Source: Microbispora corallina
GTDB lineage: Bacteria; Actinomycetota; Actinomycetes; Streptosporangiales; Streptosporangiaceae
DNA: 53,341 nucleotides
Direction of reading: 5' to 3'
Assembly (NCBI RefSeq): GCF_016863035.1
Contig: NZ_BOOC01000046.1
Coordinates: 1-53,341, forward strand
Each line of letters opens with the position of its first letter. Position 1 is the first letter of the stretch. Of this stretch, positions 34,196 through 42,423 are shown piece by piece. A program made the translations under genes and the position numbers. Below the pieces are notes generated by a model. The model was not told the origin of the DNA. It ran no database searches and was given only the letters and a program-made list of their open reading frames with translations.

Positions 34196-35092
34196 CTAGG
34201 AGACCGTGACGTCCCTGATCCTCACCTTGATCTTCGGGGCGTTGGAGCCGCCGTCGTCGCTGGTGATGTCGACGCCGTCCTTGGCGGTGTTCACGCCGCC
34301 CTTGACGATCTTGTCGACGATGTCCATGCCCTTCTTCACCATGCCGAAGGGCGTGTACGCCTGCGGGAGCTGGGCGTTCTCGTCGGTGTACGAGATCGCG
34401 AACTGGCTGCCGTTGGAGTTGGACGCGTCACCCGGCTGCGCCATGAAGACCACGCCCCGCGTGTACTGCGGGCCCAGGTTCTCGTCGTTGAACAGGTAAC
34501 CCGGGCCGCCGGTGCCGTCCGTCGGGTTCTCCCCGTCGCCCTTGGCCTGGGGGTCGCCGCACTGCAGGAGGCCGAGGCCGTTCGTCTCCACCGTGGTGAG
34601 GCGGTGGCACACGGTGTTGTCGAAGAAGTTCTTCCTCGCCAGGAACGCGAACGAGTTCACCGTGCAGGGCGCGTCGCCGGTGGCCAGCTCGATCACGATG
34701 TCGCCGAGGTTGGTTTTGATCGTCATCGTGCTCGCCTTGATGACGGCCGCGCTCAGCCTCTTCGGCGGATAGCCGACGAACTTCGCCGGGCTCCCCGTGT
34801 CGTCCTTGCGGTACTCGCAGGTCAGCTTGCGCAGGTCCGCGGGCTTGGCCGTCGGAGTCGACGGGGCCAGCGTCGACGGCACCGCCGAAGGGCCGGCGGA
34901 CGACGGCGAGGCCGACGCGGTGGCCGCGGCGTTGGTGGTGTCCGGGCCGCCACTGCAGGCCGCGAGGCCGCCCGCCAGTGCGAGGACACCGAGCCCCAGT
35001 CCGAGGTGGAAGCCCCGGGAACCGAGGGGGGTCGTGCGCCTGGCCGTGCTCCGGTACGGAGCCGGCTGCTTCTGCCGATCAGTGTCGGTCAC
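34196..35092 (-). CDS. Cyclophilin-type peptidyl-prolyl isomerase lipoprotein
   Basis: 298 aa. A basic N-terminus with Arg-Arg leads to a hydrophobic signal segment and lipobox LAAC with Cys46, then a Ser/Thr/Pro/Ala tether to about 85. The cyclophilin domain has MTIKTNLGDIVIEL, VCHRLTTVETNGLGLLQCGDP, SNGSQFAISYTDE and TPFGMVKKGMDIVDKI. It is a paralogue of the cyclophilin at 29308-30162 but lipid-anchored rather than helix-anchored. GTG start with GGAAGG about 7 nt upstream on the minus strand. Likely exported envelope foldase; the exact client is unknown. Mature domain intact. Confidence 0.88.
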   Translation of the reverse strand: MTDTDRQKQPAPYRSTARRTTPLGSRGFHLGLGLGVLALAGGLAACSGGPDTTNAAATASASPSSAGPSAVPSTLAPSTPTAKPADLRKLTCEYRKDDTGSPAKFVGYPPKRLSAAVIKASTMTIKTNLGDIVIELATGDAPCTVNSFAFLARKNFFDNTVCHRLTTVETNGLGLLQCGDPQAKGDGENPTDGTGGPGYLFNDENLGPQYTRGVVFMAQPGDASNSNGSQFAISYTDENAQLPQAYTPFGMVKKGMDIVDKIVKGGVNTAKDGVDITSDDGGSNAPKIKVRIRDVTVS

Positions 35093-35228
35093 CGCTATGC
35101 CTTCCCTTTTTCCCTTGTTTACGACTGCTGCGTCACTCTATCCGTGATCCTCGTTGGGTTCGTGTAAAGCAGGCGCCCCACGGGTATCACCAGTGGTTCA
35201 GTCGCTCATCTTGTTCTCAGATCTTCCT

Positions 35229-35257
35229 GGGAACCTCCTGGCGATCGAATCCGTATC
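35229..35257 (+). promoter_or_regulatory. Possible ECF-sigma-type promoter upstream of the DUF2231 gene
   Basis: GGGAAC (35229-35234), 17-nt spacer, CGTATC (35252-35257). GGGAAC with a downstream CGT is the pattern of envelope/oxidative-stress ECF sigma factors of the SigE/SigH type. The canonical -10 would be CGTT, so the match is partial. The rest of the 228-bp divergent gap 35093-35320 shows no gene. Confidence 0.35.
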
Positions 35258-35320
35258 AGGGTGAGGCGCCGGGGGCACCCTCGCGCGCTCGCCCGGCCCC
35301 CGTACTCAGGAGCGATGCAG

Positions 35321-35803
35321 ATGTTCGACCGCGTCTTCGGCCTCCCCGCACATGCCTTGATCGTCCACGCCGCCGTGGCGTTCGCGCCGCTGCTGGCGCT
35401 GCTGGCGATCGCGTACGCGGTGCTGCCCAGGTTCCGGCACAAGCTGGACTGGGCGCTGGTGCTGTGCGCGCTGGCCGCGCCGGTCTCCGTGTTCGCCGCC
35501 AAGGAGAGCGGCGAGGCGCTGGAGCACCGGATGTTCCAGGGGAACACCCCGGAGGCGGTGGAGTTCCACTCCTCGTTCGCGGACTTCCTGCTGCCGCTGA
35601 CCGCCGTGCTGGCCGTCGCCTCCCTCGTGCTGGTCGTCCTCACCCGCGCCCGGCGCGGCCCCGAGGGCGCCTCAGGTCCCGCGCCCCGCGCGCTGACGGT
35701 CGTGGTCTCGGCCGTCTCCGTGGTCCTCGCCGTGGCCGTCGCGTACTACGCCGTACGGGCCGGGCACAGCGGCGCGACGGCGGTGTGGGGTGGCCAGGGG
35801 TAG
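35321..35803 (+). CDS. DUF2231 membrane protein
   Basis: 160 aa with four predicted membrane helices. The N-terminal FGLPAHALIVHAAVAFAPLLALLAIAY carries the conserved His-rich first helix of DUF2231 (AHALIVH), and a second conserved His lies in EFHSSFADFLLPLTA. Such His pairs hint at haem or metal binding, which is unproven. ATG 35321 has AGGAG at 35308-35312, 8 nt upstream; ATG 35315 is too close to that site. The C-terminus ends inside the region that carries the rarA -10 box. Confidence 0.82.
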   Translation: MFDRVFGLPAHALIVHAAVAFAPLLALLAIAYAVLPRFRHKLDWALVLCALAAPVSVFAAKESGEALEHRMFQGNTPEAVEFHSSFADFLLPLTAVLAVASLVLVVLTRARRGPEGASGPAPRALTVVVSAVSVVLAVAVAYYAVRAGHSGATAVWGGQG

Positions 35804-35806
35804 TGT
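35801..35806 (+). promoter_or_regulatory. Leaderless-type -10 box for rarA
   Basis: TAGTGT ends exactly 7 nt before the rarA GTG at 35814 and overlaps the stop codon of the DUF2231 gene. No Shine-Dalgarno site is present. Confidence 0.5.
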
Positions 35807-35813
35807 CGGCGAT

Positions 35814-37121
35814 GTGGAGAGCCTGTTCGACTCGGCGGCCGAGGAGGCCCATAGAAGCCAGGAGCCGCTCGCGGTGCGCATGCGCCCGCGGTCGCTCGAC
35901 GAGGTGATCGGCCAGCGGCACCTGCTCGGACCGGGCACCCCGCTGCGCCGCCTGGTGGAGAGCGACGCCCCCATGTCGCTGTTCCTGTGGGGGCCGCCGG
36001 GCACGGGCAAGACCACGCTCGCCTACGTGGTGTCCAACGCGACCCGCCGCCGGTTCGTCGAGGTCTCGGCCGTGTCCGCGGGCGTCAAGGACGTGCGGGC
36101 CGCGATCGACCAGGCCCGCCGCGAGCTCGGCATGACCGGCAGGCAGACCGTGCTGTTCGTCGACGAGGTCCACCGGTTCAACAAGGCCCAGCAGGATGCC
36201 CTGCTGCCGGCCGTGGAGAACCGGTGGGTGACGTTCATCGGCGCGACCACGGAGAACCCGTTCTTCTCGGTCATCTCGCCCCTGCTGTCGCGGTCGCTGC
36301 TGCTGACGCTGGAGTCGCTGAGCGAGGACGACGTGCGGGCCGTGCTGGAGCGCGCCGTGGCCGACCCCCGCGGCCTCGACGGACGCGTCGCCGTGCGGCC
36401 CGACGCCCTCGACCAGCTCGTACGGCTGGCCGGCGGCGACGCCCGGCGCTCGCTGACCTACCTGGAGGCCGCCGCGCTGCTGGCCGGCGAGGTGACGGTC
36501 GAGGTGGTGGAGAAGGCGGTCGACAAGGCCGCGGTGCGCTACGACCGGCAGGGCGACCAGCACTACGACGTGATCAGCGCGTTCATCAAGAGCATGCGCG
36601 GCTCCGACGCCGACGCGGCGCTGCACTACCTGGCCCGCATGGTCGAGGCGGGGGAGGACCCCCGGTTCATCGCCCGCCGGATCGTGATCTTCGCGTCGGA
36701 GGACGTGGGCATGGCCGACCCCACGTGCCTGCAGGTCGCTGTGGCGGCGGCCCAGGCCGTGGAGTTCATCGGGCTGCCCGAGGGGCGGATCAACCTGGCC
36801 CAGGCCGTGATCCACTGCGCGCTCGCGCCGAAGTCCAACGCGGTGGTGAAGGCCATCGGGGCGGCCTCCGACGACGTGCGGCGGGGGATGGTCGGCCGGA
36901 TCCCCGGCCACCTGCGCGACGCCCACTACCCGGGGGCGAAGAAGCTCGGCCACGGCACGGGATACCAGTACCCGCACGACTTCGAGCACGGGCTCGTCCG
37001 GCAGGACTACGCGCCCGAGGAGGTGCGCGACCGGCGCTACTACGAGCCCACCGCGCACGGCGCCGAGGCGCGGTACGGCGAGCGGTGGGCCCGGATCAGG
37101 GACTTCCTCAGGGGCGGCTGA
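35814..37121 (+). CDS. rarA: Replication-associated recombination ATPase RarA (MgsA)
   Basis: 435 aa AAA+ ATPase of the clamp-loader clade acting at stalled forks. Order: PLAVRMRPRSLDEVIGQRHLLGPG, Walker A FLWGPPGTGKTTLAY, Walker B TVLFVDEVHRFNKAQQDALLP, sensor 1 FIGATTENPFFSV, then the RarA C-terminal tetramerisation domain (AEDVGMADP-like SEDVGMADPTCLQVAVAA; YPHDFEHGLVRQDYAPEEV). GTG 35814 gives the expected VESLFD start; an in-frame GTG at 35790 lies inside the preceding gene. Appears leaderless. Confidence 0.95.
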   Translation: MESLFDSAAEEAHRSQEPLAVRMRPRSLDEVIGQRHLLGPGTPLRRLVESDAPMSLFLWGPPGTGKTTLAYVVSNATRRRFVEVSAVSAGVKDVRAAIDQARRELGMTGRQTVLFVDEVHRFNKAQQDALLPAVENRWVTFIGATTENPFFSVISPLLSRSLLLTLESLSEDDVRAVLERAVADPRGLDGRVAVRPDALDQLVRLAGGDARRSLTYLEAAALLAGEVTVEVVEKAVDKAAVRYDRQGDQHYDVISAFIKSMRGSDADAALHYLARMVEAGEDPRFIARRIVIFASEDVGMADPTCLQVAVAAAQAVEFIGLPEGRINLAQAVIHCALAPKSNAVVKAIGAASDDVRRGMVGRIPGHLRDAHYPGAKKLGHGTGYQYPHDFEHGLVRQDYAPEEVRDRRYYEPTAHGAEARYGERWARIRDFLRGG

Positions 37122-37189
37122 GCCCGTTTTTCCCGATCGGGCGGGGCGCCGGGGCGTGTGGTGCGGATCGGCGGGCAGGGCGTTCGCGG

Positions 37190-37195
37190 TAAGGT
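37190..37195 (+). promoter_or_regulatory. Putative -10 box for the DUF948-DUF6167-alaS operon
   Basis: TAAGGT lies 39 nt before the ATG at 37235, with AGGGAG between. No clear -35. Confidence 0.35.
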
Positions 37196-37234
37196 CTTGC
37201 CATTCCAGCTCCGGTGATCTAGGGAGAACGGCAC

Positions 37235-37729
37235 ATGCTTACCGCGGGAGAGCTCGCGGGCCTGGTCGTCGCCATTTTCTGGGCGATCCTGGTCTGCTTC
37301 ATGGCCGTCGTGCTGGTCAGGCTGGCCCGGCTGCTCACCGAGACCACGAAGTCGGTGGCCGAGCTGAGCGACCGGCTGGCGCCGCTGCTCGACGACATGA
37401 GCCAGACGGTCTCGGAGGCCAACCGGCGGCTGGTGGCGGTCGAGGCCGTCACCGAGAACGTCCGCGAGGTGAGCGGCAACATGGTGAAGATCACCGCGGT
37501 CGTCTCCGCGCTGGTCGCCGGACCCATGATCAAGATCTCGGCGCTGGGACACGGCCTGCGGGTCGCGATGGCCCGGCGCGAGCGGCGCGGCCCGGGCCGC
37601 TGGGCGCGCGCCGTGCGGACCGCCGAGCGGCCCTCCCGGGCTCCCCGCGGGGGCGGCCGGGCCGCCGCCGGAGGGCGCCCGGCCGAGCGCGTGCCCGAGC
37701 GGCGGGCGATCGGGCGGGGGCGCGGATGA
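37235..37729 (+). CDS. DUF948 single-pass membrane protein
   Basis: 164 aa. An N-terminal membrane helix (about 5-28, GELAGLVVAIFWAILVCFMAVVLVR) is followed by a helical, coiled-coil-prone DUF948 stretch (about 30-100). The tail (about 110-164) is Arg/Gly/Pro-rich and strongly basic. Function unknown; DUF948 proteins recall methyl-accepting-like coiled coils without a signalling domain. ATG start with AGGGAGAAC upstream. The stop overlaps the next ATG (ATGA). Upstream of alaS in many actinobacteria. Confidence 0.82.
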   Translation: MLTAGELAGLVVAIFWAILVCFMAVVLVRLARLLTETTKSVAELSDRLAPLLDDMSQTVSEANRRLVAVEAVTENVREVSGNMVKITAVVSALVAGPMIKISALGHGLRVAMARRERRGPGRWARAVRTAERPSRAPRGGGRAAAGGRPAERVPERRAIGRGRG

Positions 37730-37974
37730 TCCGGCGCCTGTTCTACATGGGCCTGGGCGCGTACCTCGGGGTCTGGGCCATGCGTAAGCTTCAGTCATTG
37801 CGGCCCGACCACGTGGCCCGTCGAGCGGCCGACCAGATCATGGACTTCGCCGACGACGTCCGCCGCATATCGGCGAGCAGGGAAACCGAGTTGCGCGCCG
37901 GGCTCGGGATCGACAGCGTTGATGGCACAGCCACCGGCAAGAACAGAATCTACGACGTAAAGGATGGCCGCTGA
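37726..37974 (+). CDS. Small DUF6167-type protein upstream of alaS
   Basis: 82 aa. Starts with a short hydrophobic or amphipathic segment, RRLFYMGLGAYLGVWAMRKLQSL, then a helical region (ADQIMDFADDVRRISASRETELRAGLG). Matches the small conserved actinobacterial protein that precedes alaS; function unknown. ATG overlaps the DUF948 stop and its own stop lies 1 nt before the alaS ATG, so all three are one operon. Confidence 0.75.
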   Translation: MIRRLFYMGLGAYLGVWAMRKLQSLRPDHVARRAADQIMDFADDVRRISASRETELRAGLGIDSVDGTATGKNRIYDVKDGR

Positions 37975-37975
37975 G

Positions 37976-40648
37976 ATGGAGTCGGCAGAGATCGCGCGCC
38001 GCTTCCTGCGCTTCTTCGAGGAGCGCGGGCACACAGTCGTGCCCTCGGCCAGCCTGGTCGCCGAGGACCCCACGCTCCTGCTCGTGAACGCGGGCATGGT
38101 CCCGTTCAAGCCCTACTTCCTGGCGCAGCAGACGCCGCCGTTCCGGCGGGCGTCGAGCGCGCAGAAGGTCGTGCGCACGCTCGACATCGACGAGGTCGGC
38201 AAGACGACCCGGCACGCCAGCTTCTTCCAGATGCTCGGCAACTTCTCCTTCGGCGACTACTTCAAGGAGCAGGCCATCCCCTTCGCGTGGGAGCTGCTCA
38301 CGAAGCCGGAGTCCGAGGGCGGTTTCGGGTTCCCGGAGGAGCGGCTCTGGGCGACCGTGTACCTGGACGACGACGAGGCGCAGGACATCTGGCACCGCAA
38401 GGTCGGGCTGCCGCTCGACCGGATCCAGCGCCGCGACCTCGCCGACAACTACTGGCACATGGGCGTCCCCGGCCCGGGCGGCCCGTGCTCGGAGATCTAC
38501 TACGACCGCGGCCCCGACTACGGACGCGAGGGCGGCCCGGTCGCCGACGAGAACCGCTACCTCGAGGTGTGGAACCTCGTCTTCATGCAGTTCCAGCTCA
38601 GCAAGGTCCGCAGCAAGATCGACTTCGACGTCGCGGGCGAGCTGCCGGCCAAGAACATCGACACCGGCATGGGCCTGGAGCGCATGGCGGCGATCCTGCA
38701 GGGCGTCGACAACATCTACGAGATCGACACCACCTACAAGATCCTCGACACGGCGGCCACGCTCACCCGGTCCCGGTACGGCCGCGACAAGCGCGCCGAC
38801 GTCTCGCTGCGGGTGATCGCCGACCACATGCGCGCGGGCGTGATGCTCGTGGGCGACGGCGTGCTGCCGTCCAACGAGGGCCGCGGCTACGTGCTGCGCC
38901 GCATGCTCCGCCGGGCGATCCGCAACCTCCGCCTGCTCGGCGCGGGCGAGGAGCGGTACATGCACGAGCTGACCGCCGTGACGATCGACGTGATGGGCGA
39001 GCAGTACCCCGAGCTCAGGGCCGACGCGGCCAACATCCACACCGTCATCGACGCGGAGGAGGCGTCCTTCATCGGCACGCTCCGCACCGGCACCGCGATC
39101 TTCGACGCGGCGGTGGAGGAGACCAAGCGCAAGGGCACGCCCGTCCTCGCGGGCGACCAGGCCTTCCAGCTCCACGACACGTACGGCTTCCCGATCGACC
39201 TCACCCTCGAGATGGCGGCCGAGCAGGGCCTCCAGGTCGACGAGGAGGGCTTCCGCCGGCTCATGAAGGAGCAGCGGGACCGCGCCAAGGCCGACGCGGC
39301 GGCGAAGAAGACCGGCAACGCCGACATCTCGGTCTTCACCGGCATCCTGGAGAAGGCGGGGAAGGTCGACTTCCTCGGCTACGACCACACGACGTCCGAG
39401 GCGACCGTCATCGGCCTGCTCGTCGACGGCGGGTCCGTGCCCGCGGTCGGGGCGGGCGGGACCGTCGAGGTCGTGCTCGACCGCACGCCGTTCTACGCGG
39501 AGGGCGGCGGCCAGCTGTCCGACCAGGGCGTGATCCGCACCGACGGCGCCGAGATCGAGATCGTCGACGTGCAGTCGCCGGTGGCCGGGCTCGTCGTGCA
39601 CCGGGGCAAGGTCCGCACGGGCGAGGTCCGCGTGGGCGACCAGGCGCACGCCGAGATCGACCTGGAGCGCCGTCGCGCGATCTCCCGCAGCCACACCGCG
39701 ACCCACCTCGTGCACCGCGGCTTCCGCAACGCGCTCGGGGAGTCGGCGGCGCAGGCGGGCTCGGAGAACTCGCCGGGCCGCTTCCGCTTCGACTTCACCG
39801 CGGCCGGCGCGGTCTCGCCGTCCGTCCTGCGGGACGTCGAGGACGAGGTCAACGCCGTCCTGATCAACGACCTCCAGGTCAACGCGTTCTACACGAGCCA
39901 GGCCGAGGCCCGCGCGATGGGCGCGCTCGCCCTGTTCGGTGAGAAGTACGGCAACGAGGTGCGCGTCGTCGAGGTCGGCGACTACTCCCGCGAGCTGTGC
40001 GGCGGCACCCACGTCGCCAGCTCCGGGCAGCTCGGGCTGGTCAAGGTCCTCGGCGAGGCGTCGATCGGCGCCGGCGTCCGCCGGGTCGAGGCGCTCGTCG
40101 GGCTCGACGCGTTCCGCTTCCTCGCCCGCGAGAGCGTCCTGGTCGCGCAGCTCAGCGAGCAGCTCAAGACCCGCCGCGAGGAGCTGCCCGAGCGGATCGA
40201 GGGCATCGTGAGCCGTCTGCGCACCGCGGAGAAGGAGCTGGACCGGCTCCGCTCGGCCCAGGTGCTCGCGGTGGCGGGCGAGCTGGCCGCGCAGGCCCGC
40301 GACGTGCACGGCGTGTCCGTCGTGACGCACCGCGCGCCTGATGGAACCTCGCCCGACGACCTGCGTAAGCTCGCTCTCGATGTGCGCGGGCGGTTCCCGA
40401 GCGACCGCGCCGCGGTCGTCGTCGTGTCCGGTGTGCCCTCTGATCGGCCGGTCGTCGTCGCCGCGGTCAACGAGGCGGGACGCGAACGGGGCCTGAAGGC
40501 CGGACAGCTCGTCGGCGTCGCCGCCAGGACTCTTGGGGGTGGCGGTGGCGGCAAGGACGACGTGGCGCAGGGCGGCGGAAGCAGGCCCGAGGCGATCGGC
40601 GACGCGCTGCGCGCGGTCGAGGAGACGATCTCCTCGTCCCTGGGCTGA
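37976..40648 (+). CDS. alaS: Alanyl-tRNA synthetase
   Basis: 890 aa, full length. The class II catalytic domain (1 to about 240) starts ESAEIARRFLRFFEERGHTVVPS and contains LLLVNAGMVPFKPYFL and NTGMGLERM. Next come the tRNA-recognition region, an editing domain with HTATH near 573 and CGGTH near 676 forming the zinc site that deacylates Ser/Gly-tRNA(Ala), and the C-terminal C-Ala domain ending after a Gly-rich linker (GGGGGGKDD). ATG 37976 matches the MESAEI N-terminus of homologues; an in-frame ATG at 37964 overlaps the previous gene. Followed by ruvX after 28 bp. Confidence 0.97.
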   Translation: MESAEIARRFLRFFEERGHTVVPSASLVAEDPTLLLVNAGMVPFKPYFLAQQTPPFRRASSAQKVVRTLDIDEVGKTTRHASFFQMLGNFSFGDYFKEQAIPFAWELLTKPESEGGFGFPEERLWATVYLDDDEAQDIWHRKVGLPLDRIQRRDLADNYWHMGVPGPGGPCSEIYYDRGPDYGREGGPVADENRYLEVWNLVFMQFQLSKVRSKIDFDVAGELPAKNIDTGMGLERMAAILQGVDNIYEIDTTYKILDTAATLTRSRYGRDKRADVSLRVIADHMRAGVMLVGDGVLPSNEGRGYVLRRMLRRAIRNLRLLGAGEERYMHELTAVTIDVMGEQYPELRADAANIHTVIDAEEASFIGTLRTGTAIFDAAVEETKRKGTPVLAGDQAFQLHDTYGFPIDLTLEMAAEQGLQVDEEGFRRLMKEQRDRAKADAAAKKTGNADISVFTGILEKAGKVDFLGYDHTTSEATVIGLLVDGGSVPAVGAGGTVEVVLDRTPFYAEGGGQLSDQGVIRTDGAEIEIVDVQSPVAGLVVHRGKVRTGEVRVGDQAHAEIDLERRRAISRSHTATHLVHRGFRNALGESAAQAGSENSPGRFRFDFTAAGAVSPSVLRDVEDEVNAVLINDLQVNAFYTSQAEARAMGALALFGEKYGNEVRVVEVGDYSRELCGGTHVASSGQLGLVKVLGEASIGAGVRRVEALVGLDAFRFLARESVLVAQLSEQLKTRREELPERIEGIVSRLRTAEKELDRLRSAQVLAVAGELAAQARDVHGVSVVTHRAPDGTSPDDLRKLALDVRGRFPSDRAAVVVVSGVPSDRPVVVAAVNEAGRERGLKAGQLVGVAARTLGGGGGGKDDVAQGGGSRPEAIGDALRAVEETISSSLG

Positions 40649-40676
40649 CGGCCGGGGAACGCGTGGGGACGGCGCC

Positions 40677-41174
40677 ATGAGGCACGGCGTCAGGCTCGGC
40701 GTCGACGTCGGCTCCGTACGGATCGGGGTGGCCCGCAGCGACCCGTCGGGCCTGCTGGCCACGCCCGTCGAGACCGTACGGCGGGGCCGCGGCGATCTGG
40801 CCAGGATCGCCGCCATCGCCGCAGAGCACGAGGCCGTCGAGATCGTCGTCGGCTTGCCGACCTCGTTGTCGGGAAGGGAGAGCCACGCCGCCGAGGCCGC
40901 CCGCGCGTTCGCCGGGCGGCTCGCGGCGCGGGTCGCCCCCACGCCGGTGCGGCTCGTCGACGAGCGGCTCACCACCGTCACCGCCCAGCAGGGCCTGCGC
41001 ACCAGCGGCGTGAAGGCCCGCAACCAGCGTGACGTGATAGACCAGGCGGCGGCCGTCGTGCTGCTCCAGGCCGCGCTCGACGGGGAGCGGGCCTCGGGAC
41101 GCCCTCCGGGACACCCCCTCGAACCGCCGGGCGGACGGCCCGGCGAGGAAGCGAGTGGCGGGACCGCCAGGTGA
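40677..41174 (+). CDS. ruvX: Putative pre-16S rRNA nuclease / Holliday junction resolvase-like YqgF
   Basis: 165 aa RNase H-fold protein. Catalytic acidic residues sit in LGVDVGSVRIGVARSDPSG, VVGLPTSLSGRES, LVDERLTT and VIDQAAAVVLLQ. YqgF trims the 16S rRNA 5' end in E. coli; the RuvX name reflects its fold. The last 30 residues are a Pro/Gly-rich tail. ATG 40677. Its stop overlaps the mltG start (GTGA). The alaS-ruvX-mltG-aroE order is conserved in actinobacteria. Confidence 0.92.
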   Translation: MRHGVRLGVDVGSVRIGVARSDPSGLLATPVETVRRGRGDLARIAAIAAEHEAVEIVVGLPTSLSGRESHAAEAARAFAGRLAARVAPTPVRLVDERLTTVTAQQGLRTSGVKARNQRDVIDQAAAVVLLQAALDGERASGRPPGHPLEPPGGRPGEEASGGTAR

Positions 41175-42202
41175 GACGGGCACCGGTCCTCGTGGCCGGC
41201 GGGGCGGTGCTCGCGGCGGCGGTCGCCTTCGGAGCCCACTCGGTGGTGCGGCAGCCCCCCCGAGGCGCCGACTACACGGGCGCCGGGACGGGCAGCGTCG
41301 TGGTGGACATCACCCCCGGGGCCAGCGCCGGGCAGATCGGCGAGACCCTGCACCGGGCGGGCGTCGTGGCCAGCGCCCAGTCGTTCGTCCAGGAGGTCGT
41401 CGTCCGGTCGAAGGAGGGCGCGCTGCGGCCGGGCCGCTACCGCCTCCGGCGCCGGATGGCCGCCTCCGCCGCGCTCGACCTCCTGACGTCCCCCCGCTCC
41501 CGGGTGATCCGCACGGTGACCGTGCCCGAGGGTTTGCGGACCTCCGAGGTGCTCGAACGGCTGGCGTCCGCCACCGGCATCCCGCTCAGGGACTTCACCC
41601 GGGCGGCGGCGAAGCCCGACGACCTCAGGCTGCCGCCGTACGCGCAGGGCGGTGTGGAGGGGTTCCTCTTCCCGGCGACGTACGACTTCGACGAGGGGAC
41701 GACGGCGCGGTCGCTGCTGCGGCGCATGGTGGCCCGCTTCCGCCTCGCCGCCGACAAGGTGGGGCTGGAGCGCCGGGCCGGCGGCCTGCGCCTGAGCCCC
41801 CGCGACGCGGTGACGGTCGCCAGCATCGTGCAGGCCGAGGGCGGCACCGAGGCCGACTACCCGAAGGTGGCCAGGGTGGTCTACAACCGGCTGGCCCGGG
41901 GCGCGAAGCTGGAGATGGACAGCACGGTCAACTACGCCCTGCGGCGTCACACGCTCAAGGTGTCCGAGCAGGACACCAAGATCGATTCGCCCTACAATAC
42001 GTACGCCCGCGCCGGGCTGCCCCCGGGACCCATAGGCAATCCAGGGGAGAGCGCCCTTCTTGCTACGCTTCATCCCGCTTCAGGTGATTGGTACTGGTTC
42101 GTCACGACTGATCCTCGTCGTAAAATCACCAAATTCACTGACAATGAGGCGGAGTTCCGGAAATATCGGGAGGAGCTGAACAGGTACCTCGGGACGAACT
42201 AG
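41171..42202 (+). CDS. mltG: Endolytic transglycosylase MltG, first tandem copy
   Basis: 343 aa. A short N-terminus with one membrane helix (about 4-24) is followed by a LysM-like subdomain (VVVDITPGASAGQIGETLHRAGVVAS) and the YceG/MltG catalytic domain. The catalytic Glu lies near 221-224 in ASIVQAEGGTEADYPKVARVVYNRL, with conserved MDSTV and SPYNTYARAGLPPGPIGNPG. MltG cleaves nascent glycan strands at the outer membrane face. GTG start overlaps ruvX. The last roughly 150 bp of the gene are clearly less GC-rich than the rest. A second, more basic copy follows. Confidence 0.92.
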   Translation: MRRAPVLVAGGAVLAAAVAFGAHSVVRQPPRGADYTGAGTGSVVVDITPGASAGQIGETLHRAGVVASAQSFVQEVVVRSKEGALRPGRYRLRRRMAASAALDLLTSPRSRVIRTVTVPEGLRTSEVLERLASATGIPLRDFTRAAAKPDDLRLPPYAQGGVEGFLFPATYDFDEGTTARSLLRRMVARFRLAADKVGLERRAGGLRLSPRDAVTVASIVQAEGGTEADYPKVARVVYNRLARGAKLEMDSTVNYALRRHTLKVSEQDTKIDSPYNTYARAGLPPGPIGNPGESALLATLHPASGDWYWFVTTDPRRKITKFTDNEAEFRKYREELNRYLGTN

Positions 42203-42291
42203 GGCAGGTCCGGCGGATCTCGTCGCGGTCACCGCGGCGGTCAGGAGGTCCACGGCGCGCCCTGGGTGGCCTCCTGCGACCTCGCCGCGCC

Positions 42292-42317
42292 GGGGCGCGC
42301 CAGAGCCGGCGCGCCCC
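42292..42317 (+). terminator. Terminator between the two mltG copies
   Basis: Perfect 10-bp stem, GGGGCGCGCC (42292-42301) with 42308-42317, 6-nt loop. Just upstream, 42242-42276 can form another hairpin (CAGGAGG...CCTCCTG). Together they end the alaS-ruvX-mltG transcript in the 221-bp gap. Confidence 0.6.
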
Positions 42318-42381
42318 CGGAGGGGTGATCCGGGAGACAGGATCCTCACGTTCTCGACCCCCCTCGGTTTGGCGCACTCGC

Positions 42382-42411
42382 TTGACGTGAGGCCGCTCGT
42401 ACCGGGAGATT
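42382..42411 (+). promoter_or_regulatory. Putative promoter for the second mltG
   Basis: TTGACG (42382-42387), 18-nt spacer, GAGATT (42406-42411). The -35 is near consensus, the -10 is 3 of 6. Transcription would start only a few bases before ATG 42424; the GGGAGA at 42404 is too distant to be a normal ribosome site. Confidence 0.4.
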
Positions 42412-42423
42412 GGCCAGCGCACT

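Noticed and set aside
37838..42073. A 1411-codon minus-strand open frame
   Set aside because: It lies opposite alaS, ruvX and mltG, which are certain genes. The translation is low-complexity His/Arg/Gly/Leu/Val text with no domain, typical of high-GC antisense frames.
42203..42423. Small gene in the gap between the two mltG copies
   Set aside because: No open frame with a ribosome site; the interval is explained by hairpins and a promoter-like element.
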